Shown: piece by piece, positions 46,640 to 57,621 of the stretch
Position numbering within the stretch: position 1 is the stretch's first letter
Layout of the letters: each line of letters opens with the position of its first letter
From: Dactylis glomerata
Lineage: Eukaryota; Streptophyta; Magnoliopsida; Poales; Poaceae
Assembly: GCA_007115705.1 (NCBI GenBank)
Contig: QXEO01000237.1
Coordinates: 1,296,972-1,360,971 of the forward strand
Direction: 5' to 3'
Length of the DNA stretch: 64,000 nt
The notes under the pieces: generated by a model
Seen by the model: the letters and a program-made list of their open reading frames with translations, nothing else
Database searches by the model: none
What the model was told of the DNA's origin: nothing
Position numbers and translations under genes: made by a program

Positions 46640-47746
46640 TCTTGAAGAGAATGCCATAGCCAACACCATCATACACATGATCGACAACCCCTCCATAATT
46701 AAAATAAGACTGCTGGTATGGGAACTCCCAAGTGCTGGAGGGCTGGACAGAATTATCTCCAGTTCCCTCTCCATCCTCATGCATGTGCTGAGGGTGCTCC
46801 TCTATGTACGCGTCAAGCTCATCCTTCGTGAGTGACCATCCATTCCTGCCATCAAGGTTAAACAAAAGAGGTGCAGGAAAATGGACTGATCAATCAGACT
46901 TAACTACTTTCCAGCCCGATTTCTTGAAAAAGGTTATCTCATAAGACAAGTTGCCCAACCAACCCTGAGAAGAAACAAACTTGTGCTGTATCATAGAATT
47001 AAGATCAAGCCTCTCTATGGGGAACTGAATGTCTAAATCATGCGGTACTACACCATGCAAAGCTAATAAACGAGAGGCAATAAGACCTCCACAAACTCCC
47101 CCTTTCTCGCGGTTAGCAGCAAGACGGAAAGCTATCAAAGCACCCAAATTATAAGTCCTATCATGTCTCAAAGCAGCTGAAATAAAAGCTAAATCATAAG
47201 AGGATAACTTGTTTGCAGTCTTCCTAGCAAGAACACACTTGGCAATAAAATAGGCAAAATATCGAATAGATGGGAAATGAATACTCCGAATTTTACCACT
47301 CTCTTCTGAGAAGCTTCTTCCTTGGCAAATCTCTTCATACAAGTCCATCAACGGCCTAGGTCGCTCCTTTATCTTTCCGTGTGATCCCCAATGTGGTACT
47401 CTAATAGCTGCACAGAAAATATCAAAGGGCAAGTCCATAGTTTTATTATAAATTTTATAATGAACCATGGGGTTAGGCAAAGACCAACTGAATCTAAAAT
47501 CCTGCACCATAGACATAGTTAGTTTCGCATATTGTGAGGTTCACCATCAACAAAATGTTCCAATCCTGCATTAGAGATTAGAGTTTGGAAATCCTGCAGA
47601 ATCCCCACAACACTCATGAATTCCGAGCATGGATAGATAGAGGGGAAGACTCCCTCTTCATGGTGGACTTTCATGACTTCATGCACCTCTAATTCTTGTT
47701 GGATGAGTTGATATTCATTCTCCTCTATCTCTGAAATTTTTAACAA
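46640..47746 (-). pseudogene. Athila-like env-position ORF
   Basis: Two open blocks on the minus strand: 47519-47746 (EFMSVVGILQDFQTL) and 46890-47516 (PRPLMDLYEEICQG, SGKIRSIHFPSIRYFA, YNLGALIAFRLA, GGVCGGLIASRLLALHGVVP). The frame then passes a TGA at 46890-46892 and goes on in phase (FPAPLLFNLDGRNGWSLTKD) to a charged tail. It matches the ORF that occupies the 3' position of Athila-type elements in grasses; its function is unknown. The stop is most simply CGA to TGA. The C-terminal end merges with LINE sequence. Confidence 0.65.
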
Positions 47747-48553
47747 ACCTCATAAAAAATGATTTTGAGACAAACAAATGAAGGAGACTACTATAAGGAG
47801 TTGCAAGAGGGCTAACATACATCAAAATAACTTATCTAAGCAATATAACAAGCATGCAAACTCATTTAACCTGTCACCTATAGTGCTAAAATACTCACGA
47901 AATACTCCACTAAACAAAATTCTACTTGGACAATCGAAGGAGTCACATACCGGACAACAAATGCTCCAAATCTCAGCAGCAAAGATGGGCTGAGCAAGGA
48001 GATCGAAAATCACGAGCAAGAATAGCAAGAACTCGGGTTTGAGCAATGGAGTGGAGATATTTTGGGAGAGAGAGTGAATGGCTGGTGGAGAGGTAAGTGG
48101 AGGGCCAGGGGGCCCCACACCATGCCACGGCGCGGCCTGGCCTGGGCTGCGCCACCATGTGGTGTGGTGGCATGGTGGGTCCCCCTAGGGTATCTCAGGT
48201 GCCTCTCTGCCCCAATTTTGAAGAAAAAATTTAAAAACAATTTTCTGGAATTTTTCAAGAAACTTTATTTTCGAGGATTTTCAGAAATTGACAAAAGATT
48301 AAAAGCTCGGGAAAACAAATATGGAATGATAGAAAGCAAATCCAAACCAAGTCTACAGCAGCTCTAAGATACTCTAATATGCAACTAAACAGCAGAAACA
48401 AAAAGTGAACGAGGTGGAAACATGAGTAAACAAAAATAAATGCGGTGAAAACATAGTTTCATTCATTCAAAAACCGCTTTGTTAACAAGGTTGGTCAAGT
48501 CTTGTTACCAAAACAATTTTCTATGAAACAAAACTTTGCATTTCACTAAATGA
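47747..48553 (-). other. Noncoding internal part of the Athila-like element
   Basis: No supported ORF and no reverse transcriptase or integrase between protease and env-position ORF, so this is a non-autonomous element. A GC-rich block at about 48100-48190 stands out in AT-rich surroundings. Confidence 0.6.
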
Positions 48554-49018
48554 TTATGTTACCTCGACCTTGATAGGCATAGTCCCAACCATAAAAATTT
48601 TATATTCTTCCTTGGGCTTTAGCCTTGAACAATATATTTCTCCAACTTTGATGGTCTCAACATTTTTGATTGAATTTAGACCATATTTTCTATCAATCTT
48701 CTTGGGAAAATAAACTATGTGCTCCTTGTCATTAACATTAAAAGTTACATTCCCTTGGTTGCAATCAATAACAGCACCTGCAGTGTTAAGAAAAGGTCTC
48801 CCAAGAAGAATAGACATATTATCATCTTCAGGCATTTCCAACACAACAAAGTCAGTTAATATCAAACAATTATTAGCCACTTGAACAGGAACATCCTCAC
48901 ATATACCAACAGGAATAGTAGTAGACTTATCAGCCATTTGCAAAGATATATCAGTTGATATCAATTTTTCTAGATCAAGTCTCTTATAGAAAGAAAAAGG
49001 CATGACACTAACTCCGGC
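48554..49018 (-). pseudogene. Athila-like protease, cut by the Tat element
   Basis: Retropepsin-like: VSVMPFSFYKRLDLEKL, ADKSTTIPVGICEDVPVQV, NMSILLGRPFLNTAGAVIDC. The segment before VSVMP, with the catalytic aspartate, is missing because the 49019 LTR starts there. The first residues of the apparent ORF (MTLPGVIPPT) come from that LTR. Confidence 0.8.
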
Positions 49019-49948
49019 TGTCGGGGGGATGACCCCCGGTAGGGTCAAGAGACTAGAAAGATATAAGCAATAAGGTTGACTTTATGTCAGTTGACCAAAG
49101 CTGGGTCTGGCCGGAATATAGGAGTGTCGGCCAGGCCGACATATAAGTAGTATCCCGGCTGGTGTTCAGATATGCCGGTCTATCCGGGATACGTGGAGAG
49201 GTATGCCGGCGTATATAAAGATATGCCGGCCTAACTTGGTTGTTATATCATGCAGGAATAGGTGAGGCCGGATTACCCGACTGTGGGTGTCGTTGGTCCA
49301 GCATATAGTCCGGGGTGTGGCCAACGGCCATATCCGGGATATACAAGTCAACTAAGGTGTCAAATCCCTACAATCAAGGAAGGAAACATCCAAGCATGGG
49401 GGCAGAGTATGATGACAGAGTGCACAGTGGTGGTCTAACAACTATCACTGTGCACAAGTACCGTCCTTACCTCACAGGGGTAAGGTCACAGTCGAAGCAA
49501 GTACAGAGGACAGGGATGGTGAGTCCCATCGAGAGCAATCAGGGGCGAAGTCAAAGGTGGCAGCCCTCGTCACCTTGTCCTATTTGGACTATAGCCAGTG
49601 TCGTGTGTACGTATGCGACCGTTGTAACCCTGGCCACCACTATATAAGGTGGCACCGGGAGCCCTAGCCAGGGGTTGGTCACTCATTAGTCTCTCAGTTC
49701 ATAGTTCATCTTCCTCCTCTCACAGGGAGCCTGGAAGCCCCATTGTTGTGTACTCCATCAATCCAAATATACAACCAGTAGAGCAGGAGTAGGGATGTTA
49801 TCTCCTTATGAGAGCCCCAAACCTAGGTAGATCTGTATTCCTTTCTGTCGTGCTTTTTAGCTCGTTCCCCTCTCCCGAATACTCCAGCATCTAGTTCGGC
49901 CCCCATTTAAAGCCATCCCATGGCATATGTTGTTTCACCACGACGACA
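49019..49948 (+). repeat. Tat element 5' LTR
   Basis: 930 bases, TGTCGGGGGGATGACC...CACGACGACA. The first bases form a hairpin (CGGGGG, loop, CCCCCG). TATATAAG at 49641-49648 lies between CCACC and GGTGG arms. Confidence 0.88.
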
Positions 49949-49950
49949 TT

Positions 49951-49968
49951 TGGCGCCCACCGTGGGGC
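49951..49968 (+). other. Tat element primer binding site
   Basis: TGGCGCCCACCGTGGGGC two bases after the LTR. A primer site common in plant Gypsy elements; I do not assign the tRNA. Confidence 0.8.
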
Positions 49969-49976
49969 AGATCGAT

Positions 49977-52900
49977 ATGCTGGGCGGAGTGTTCATTCGG
50001 ATGGGGTCCGTGATAGCAGCTTCGGGAGTGCGCGTGGTCTCTGGCCTCGTCCAGAGGCTAGGCTCGCTCAGCTTCATCAGTGACAACGCCGGATGTCTCG
50101 GCGGCCGGCCGTTCCCCAGGGATGGCCGGATCATGTCTTTCGGTTCCCACGAGGTGTACGTGGGGACTGAGAGTATTTGCAGGAAGAAGGTGCTGGTGGC
50201 GGCAGATCCTCCGTCGCATCTGCTGGCTCATGCTGGACGTAGCGCTCGCCCAGTAGAGTCGGCAGAGGTGATGATGGTCGGCACATCTGTGCCGCCGGTA
50301 GATGGTGCCGGCAAAGCAGCAGCAGCAGCAGCAGCGGATACTCCCCCGGAGCCGCCGAAGGCCAAGAGGTCGGCACGTCCTCCGTTGGAGCGTGTTGAGA
50401 ACCTGGCCGGCACTTCCGGCGTGCCGGCTAGGGGCCAGGTGCTTCTTCCCATCATCGATCGGCTTCTTGAGCCGGTGCGATCCGGCGATGATCCAGAGCA
50501 GACGAAGGAGGTCCTGGAGGGATCTCGCCAGGCCCTCGTCGACGAGGCCCTGGCCATGCATCAGGAGCGCAAACGGTTTAACCGGCAACTCCGTGAGTAT
50601 GAGGCAGCCCATGGTTTTACTCCTGTGGTAGCCCGGCCTAGCCGGATAGAGGAAGTTAGAACTAGAGGTAGAAATCTTAACACTGAAATAGATAAAGGTG
50701 CTAGAGATAAGAGTCATAGTGCTACTAGTACTGTACCTAAAGTAATCTACAGCTCACCAGTGAAGAACCTTAGAGCAGCAGCAGAAGTAGCTAAGGACTT
50801 ATCTAGTTTATCCGGCGAAGCACTGCGTGAGCAGCAAGCCCGGCTTAACCATCTTTTGTCTGAAGCTACCAAGCAGCAGGAGGCCTTTAAGAAGGCAAAT
50901 CCAGGTGCCGGGGCATCCAAGTACGTTGTGTCGGCAGGCGGTGCCGGTGCGAGGTCGAAGGGCCAAGCTTCGTCCCCGCATCCAAGCGCCCGGCGTGCCG
51001 GAAGTGTGACCTCTGGCTGCCGGGACAAGCAGATCCAGGTGTATGATCCGGCAATTGCCGGAAAGCAGGCAGTAGCCCAGAAGAGTGCCGGTCAGGCTGA
51101 CAAGAATGTCGGCAACAAGAAGGCTGGACAGAATATGCCGGGCGGACAAGGAGCAGGTTCGGCCGGTGGCGGCCGGAGTAACAGTGCAGCCCGGCGTCAG
51201 CAGCAGGGCGCCGGACATGCGGCGCAGCAGCAAGGTACGGGTCAGCCGAGACACCGTGAAGATGATGGAAATTCCACCCTGGCAAGGACGGGATATCAGC
51301 AGCAGTACCAGCAAGGCCAGCAGAATGAGCAGTGTCAGCCGGAACAACAACAGCAAAAGATGATCGCGGGTCCTATTGCATCCCGGCTCGGACCTCGGTC
51401 CTTGGCTGCAAATGATGCGCGCTTCAAGCTGGACAGAATTCACTAGTCAGAATTGGTGGAAAGACAAGGAGCTCCGGGTCCTATGTGCTTTGGACCCCGG
51501 ATTATGGGTGAGCCGGTACCTTACTGTTTTCAGCTCGCGCGTGGCGCGAGGACATATAACGGCAGTACAAAGCCGAAAGATTGGTTGGAGGACTACTCCA
51601 CTGCGGTGAACATCGCCGGAGGAAACCTCAGATGGGCGATACGATATGTGCCGCAGATGCTTGAAGGACCAGCCAGGATATGGCTGAATAATTTGCCGGC
51701 CGGAAGTATCAACGGCTAGGTTGATTTCGAAGAGCAGTTTGTGTCAAACTTCACCAGTACTTACAAGAGACCCAACCGCCCGCATCAACTAGCTTACTGT
51801 CGGCAAGGAGAATACGAGACGGACCGTGACTACCTGACCAGGTGGTGCACGTTGCGCAATTCCTGCGAAGGAGTTGTGGAGCAGCAGGCCATCATGTGGT
51901 TCGCTCATGGGTGCCGGCATGGCACCATGCTATGGCAAAAGCTCCAGAGGGAAATGCCTGCCACGTTGGCCGAGACAATCAAAATCGCTGACAGTTATGC
52001 GTTGGGGGATCCCATGCAGCCCACCCTTGATTCACAAGGACAGGGGCAGACCCAGCGGAACAATAGCAACGCCGGGAGACCGGGGCAGTTCTATCGCCCT
52101 GATAACCGGAACAAAAGGAGAGATGACCGGCCGGATTATCGGTATGGCTCGGCACAAGTAGCGGCCGTGGAGGAAGAGCAAGGGGGCGCCGGCAGTAGCC
52201 AGCGTCCGAGATATGAGGGCTATCAGCAGCCTCAGCAGCAGCAACAACAACCACAGCAGCAAGCACAACCCTTCCAGAAAAAGAATGTCTGGATCAACAA
52301 GAATACCGGCGGCGGCGCCGGCCAGAAGAAGCAATGGCCAAAGTACACAGTGGGTTTGGCCATGGACAAACCTTGTGTGTTTCACACATTCCAGCCGGGT
52401 AAGCCGGCGAGTCATTTGACCAGAAACTGTTCGTGGTTGGACGACATATTGGTGGGTCGTGCAGGTCCTTTTGGGCCGGCAAGACCACCTATCCCGGCAG
52501 CTCCATCGCCGTTGACAGGTGCAAATACAGTGGCAGTCCCGCCCAGGCCAGTTAATCCCGGAAATCAGAGCAATGCCGGAAATGCCGGCGTAAATCAAGT
52601 AGATCAGAGCTATAATCCGGAGTACTATGCCGGAGGCCCAGGAGCGGGCCGGAATGAATACAAGGAGCCCGATCAGAGCTACATGGTCTTTGAGACCGAG
52701 AGAACGGACAAGCAGAGTTTATACCGGCGAAGTTTGGAGGTAAACGCCGTTATGTCGGCGGTCCCGAAGTTGATGCGCTGGTCTGACCAGGCAGTAGGCT
52801 GGGACAGGGCAGATCACCCCAAGATTATGCCAAACCCCGGAGGGTATACTCTAGTGATGGATACGACATTCGTCGGGCCAGCAAATAATGTGAGGTTCAG

Positions 52901-53285
52901 CAAGGTCCTCATTGACAATGGAAGCAACATCAACATCATGTACCGTGATACGATGCAAAAGCTGGGCATCAAGGATAATATGCTGGAGCCGAGTAGGACA
53001 ACATTCCACGGCATTGTGCCGGGGCTTTCATGTGCGCCGATGGGCAAAATCCGGATAGATGTCATGTTTGGCAACCGGGATAACTGCAGGGTGGAGAACC
53101 TCATGTTCGAGGTGGTGGATCTGGACAGTCCTTACCATGCGTTGCTGGGCAGGCCGGCATTGGCCAAGTTCATGGCCTCTACTCATGTAGCCTATCTGAA
53201 GATGAAGATGCCGGGGCCCAGAGGGGGCGATTACCATCATTGGGAATTACAAGCGCTCGATGGCGTGTGCCACAGCCGGGTCTAA
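49977..53285 (+). pseudogene. Tat element gag-protease
   Basis: One frame from ATG 49977 (an earlier in-frame ATG at 49920 lies in the LTR), broken by TAG at 51444-51446 and 51717-51719. The N-terminal third is alanine/glycine/glutamine-rich. The gag core spans about 51560-52010 (WLEDYSTAVNIAGGN, GPARIWLNNLP, TDRDYLTRWCTLRN). A glutamine-rich stretch and a zinc-site-like CVFH...HLTRNC (about 52370-52430) follow. Protease: VLIDNGSNINIMYRD near 52905, HALLGRPALAKF near 53138. At about 53221-53226 a G-run shifts the frame by one, so the apparent end at 53285 is false; the true frame continues from 53226 in the next phase. Confidence 0.85.
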
Positions 53286-56200
53286 CCTGGCCGAGACTCT
53301 GATCATTGCAGAGGAGAAGAAGAGGCTCAAGCGAGCAGTGGAAATTGCTGAGACAGTCGCGACCGGCAAATCTATGCCGGGCATGACGAACCCAGGTGGT
53401 AGTGCTTCTTTTCAAGTGGGCAAGGAAGTGAGGAAGGTGCTTCTGGATGAGGTTTTCCCGGAGCGCTATGCCCTCATCGGGGCAGGTTTGGACCCCAAAT
53501 AGGAAAGCGAGCTCATCAGCTTCCTCCGTGAGAATCGGGATATCTTTGCATGGTCTACTTCAGACCTGCAAGGTGTGCCGAGGGAGCTGGCTGAGCACGC
53601 GCTACATGTAAGGCCGGATGCAAAACCGGTGAAGCAACCGCTCTGGCGGAATGCGGATGATAGGAGGAAAGCAATTTGGGAGGATGTGGCCAGGCTCTTA
53701 GCTGCCGGCTTTATCAAGGAGGTACTGCATCCGGATTGGGTGTCTAATCCGGTTTTGGTGGAAAAGAAAAAGGATGAGCCCGCCATAGTAAAGGTATGGC
53801 GGATGTGTGTTGATTACACCAACTTGAATAAGGCATGTCCTAAAGATCCATTCCCGCTCCCTCGGATCGATCAAGTGATTGATTCCACAGCTGGATGTGA
53901 ACGGTTATCATTTGTGGATGCCTATTCTGGTTTCCACCAGATCCCTTTGTATGAGCCGGATCAAATAAAGACATCCTTTATTACCCCGTACGGGGCTTAT
54001 TGCTATCTCACTATGCCGTTCGGTTTAAGAAATGCCGGCGCAACTTACCAGAGGTGTATGCAAAAGTGTTTGCATGACCAAATAGATAAAAATGTGCAGG
54101 TATATGTCGATGATGTCGTCATAAAAACCAAGGAGAGCAAGACTCTCATAGATGATCTCCGGGAAACTTTTGCAAATCTGAGGAGGTTCCGAATGAAGTT
54201 GAATCCGGCCAAGTGCACCTTCGGTGTGCCGGCAGGCAAGTTGCTCGATTTCCTGGTTTCCAGCCGGGGTATTGAGGTAAATCCCGGCAAGATTCGTGCC
54301 ATAGAGAGAATGAAGCCGCCGACGGATTTGAAGGAAGTACAGAAGTTCACTGGGTGCCTTGCATCCCTGAGCCATTTCATAAGCCGGCTAGGAGAGAAAG
54401 CTCTGCCGTTATATCAGCTGATGAAGAAGTCCGATACATTTGTCTGGACAACGCAAGCAGATGCAGCTTTCAAGGAGCTGAAGCAGATGTTGTCAACATC
54501 GCTGGTGTTGGCATCTCTGATGCCCAGGGAGCCGATGTTGCTCTATATAGCGGCGACCAACAGAGTTGTCAGTGCAGTGGTGGTAGTGGAGCGAGAGGAA
54601 GGGGGCAAAACCGTGCAGCGGCCGGTATATTATTTGAGTGAAGTCCTTTCCACCTCGAAGCAAAACTACCCACACTATCAGAAGATGACATATGGGGTCT
54701 ATATGGCGGCGAAGAAGCTCAAGCATTATTTTTAGGAGCATCCGATCCGGGTAGTGGCTGAGGCCCCTATCTCGGAAATCATAGGCAACAAAGATGCCAG
54801 TGGCAGGATAGCCAAGTGGGCAATAGAGCTGTCACCATATACCCCTCAGTATGACAAAAGGGATACAATCAAGTCACAGGTGTTGGCTGATTTCTTCATT
54901 GACTGGGCCGAGATACAATATGAGCTGCCATTGCCCGATGCAAACTATTGGAGGATGCATTTCGATGGGTCCAAGACAATCCACGGCTTGGGTGCCGGCA
55001 TAGTTCTCACTTCACCCAAAAATGACCTGTTGAGATATGTTCTGCAGATCCACTTTGCAGCATCAAATAATGTGGCGGAATATGAGGCACTTGTGCATGG
55101 CCTGAAGGTGTCCAAGGAGATAGGCATTCGCCGGATTATGTGCTTCGGTGACTCGGATTTGGTGATTCAGCAGTGTTCCGGCATATGGGATGCCCATGAT
55201 GCAAACATGGGGTCCTACCGTTTCTTGGTGCAGCAGCTGAGCGGGTACTTCGAAGGTTGTGAGTTCCGGCATGTTCCCCGGGCTCAGAATGAAGCGGCCG
55301 ATACATTGTCCAAGCTGGGATCTTCCAGAGATTCAATTCCGCCCGGCATTTCGCTGGAACATTTAAGGAAGCCATCAATCAAGCCCTCGCCGGAATCATC
55401 ATCCATATATGTTCCGCCAAGCCCAGAGGATGCAGTTCCGATGGAGATAGATGCCGGAGTTAGTTCAGATAACCTGGGGACTGCTCTCTCAGTCCCAGGG
55501 ACTGGGCCGACATATGCAGTGAGTGCAGTATTCCGGAGCAGAGATAAAGGCAAAGGCAAAATGTACCAAGAGATTGTGCCGGTATACCCGGGGACTGCTC
55601 CGGCATACCCGGGGACTGATCCATTTGTCCCGGGGACTTCGCAGCCCATGGAGATCGATTATGTGTTGGTCGAAATGATGGAGATTGATCAAGCAGTATT
55701 CACTGTTAGGGAAGTACCTTCATGGGCACGTCCCATAATGGATTTCCTGGTCGGTGGTCGTGTACCGGCGGATGAAACCGAAGCACGCCGGGTTACAAGA
55801 AGATCCAAAGGGTATACCGTCATAAACAAGGAGATCTACAAGAGAAGTGCCACCGGAGTGTTGCAGAGATGTGTTGAATCTGCTGAAGGCCCGAAGATGC
55901 TCCGGGAAATTCATCAGGGGGAATGTGGTCACCACGCTTCATCCAGAGCATTAGTGGCGAAAGTATTCCGGCATGGATTTTATTGGCCGACGACACTGCA
56001 AGAGGCAGAAGACTTGGTCCGGAAATGCAATGGGTGTCAGATGTATGCCCACCAGATTCATCAGCCGGCATCAGCGTTGAAGACTATCCCGATAACCTGG
56101 CCTTTTACTGTTTGGGGCCTGGATATGGTCGGGGCTTTTAAGCCAGCAAGGGGAAAGATGACCCATATTCTGGTCATGGTGGATAAGTTCACCAAGTGGA

Positions 56201-56988
56201 TTGAGGTGAAGCCCATAAGCAAGTGTGATGGCCACACAGCAGTGAAGTTCTTAAAAGATATAATCTTGAGATATGGTGTTCCTCATAGCATCATCACTGA
56301 CAACGGGTCGAACTTCGCCCAAGGGCCATTTTCCAGATATTGTGAGGAGGTGGGAATCCGGCTAGACATTGCGTCGGTCGCTCACCCCTGTACCAATGGC
56401 CAAGTAGAGAGGTCAAATGGACTAGTACTATCCAGCATAAAATCCCGGTTGATAGAGCCACTGGAGAAAACTCCGGGATGTTGGCTAGATGAATTGCCGG
56501 CAGTGCTTTGGAGTTTGAGAACAACTCCGAATAGGTCGACAGGCTATACGCCGTTTTTTCTTGTGTATGGAGCAGAAGCTGTGCTTCCAACATATGTAAT
56601 ACATGATGCACCAAGAGTGGTGCTATATACCGAGGAAGAGGCTAAAGAAGCCAGAGAAAATGATGTTGATCTGCTAGAAGAAGCAAGAGAGATAACACTG
56701 TCAAGAACATCAGTATATCAGCAGAACCTCAGACGCTATCAGGCGCAGAAGGTGAATCCAAGGAGATTCCAAGAGGGAGATCTAGTGCTCCGGCTAAAGC
56801 AAGGCACAGAGGGCCGGCAGAAGCTAACTCCGCCATGGGAGGGGCCGTTCATTGTGAGCAGAGCTCTGCACAATGATGCCTACTATCTTATAGACGCATA
56901 GGCCCCCAAGAAGAACAAGGTGGACAGGTCCGGAGAAGAAACCAAGCGACCATGGAACATAGCTCTACTCCGCCCCTTTTACTCCTGA
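53226..56988 (+). pseudogene. pol: Tat element pol: reverse transcriptase, two RNases H, integrase
   Basis: One frame with TAG at 53500-53502, 54733-54735 and 56899-56901, otherwise open to TGA 56986-56988. Reverse transcriptase: KVWRMCVDYTNLNKACPKD, FVDAYSGFHQI, VYVDDVVIKT near 54105. First RNase H follows to about 54730. Second RNase H near 54955-55310 (HFDGSKTIHG, NNVAEYEALVHGL, CFGDSDLVIQQ, NEAADTLSKLG). Integrase: HHASSRAL...CNGCQMYAH zinc site near 55930-56046; D in GLDMVGAF, D in ITDNGSNF, E in NGQVERSN. The domain set is complete; only the stops prevent translation. Confidence 0.9.
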
Positions 56989-57621
56989 GCAGCATAATGT
57001 ATGTATTTCCATTTTGCTTTATGTGCCGGCACTAATGAATGAAATGTCGGCATCCCGAGGAGTTCGGGCACTGCCTCCAGTATATACTATTGTTTAAATT
57101 CAGTTTTTCATCTATATGTCGGCTGGCTTGATTTGAATGTTTCCTATATCGGCCTAGTAATGTGTCGGCACCAAAGGCCGCTCTTCGACTTAGCTGCTGT
57201 CCGAAATCCGGCTTCATGGCTAGCAAGAGTAGATGCCAGAGATTGTTTGCACATGAAAAACGGCTAAGGAAAGATAAAGCAAGTGAACCGACATTTACTT
57301 TACCGCACAAGTTAAAACTGGGTATGTCGAATGATTTGAAGTCTAAGTTTCAAAGTTCAAGTACTGTATGTTTAATAAAGTAACCTTGAGACTCATACGT
57401 CGAAAGCCGAATAAGGTAGACAAGTAGCCAAGGTTGCGGAGTTAAGTAAACAGGAAAACAAACTCGGTGACTTAGCCAAAAGATGATCCGGCATTCATAA
57501 GCAAGCAAACCAAATTAAAACTTTTTCAGGTAGCAAACCAAAGGGAAATAGAGTATATATTACATCTGCACCCGGCATACCGGGGATCTAATAAAGATTA
57601 CAGTTTTTTATGCTGCAAAGT
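56989..57621 (+). other. Spacer between pol end and antisense gene end
   Basis: No supported ORF on either strand. It separates the convergent ends of gag-pol and the antisense gene, so 3' ends and polyadenylation signals of both should lie here. Confidence 0.5.

Larger units (their letters stand above)
43471..46640 (-). mobile_element. LINE (non-LTR) retrotransposon remnant
   Basis: Minus-strand order: ORF1-like acidic region (about 46640-45600, e.g. KIWARFNADDTQMDRAM near 45750), endonuclease (PLLVGGDFNI near 44880; GLSGHQFIWASR in 44521-44757), then reverse transcriptase start (NKAPGPDGFPREFF near 43910; RPICLLNVSFNFFTKVATNR and DFEKAYDKVKWSFLQ in 43471-43851). The reverse transcriptase ends at about 43471, before the YADD block, and several frameshifts split the domains. 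Dead element. The 5' boundary with the Athila-like ORF is uncertain by about 100 bases. Confidence 0.8.

Noticed and set aside
50058..52598. Minus-strand ORFs opposite Tat gag
   Set aside because: Leucine/arginine-rich mirror frames of a GC-rich repetitive gag, with no splice continuity or domain.
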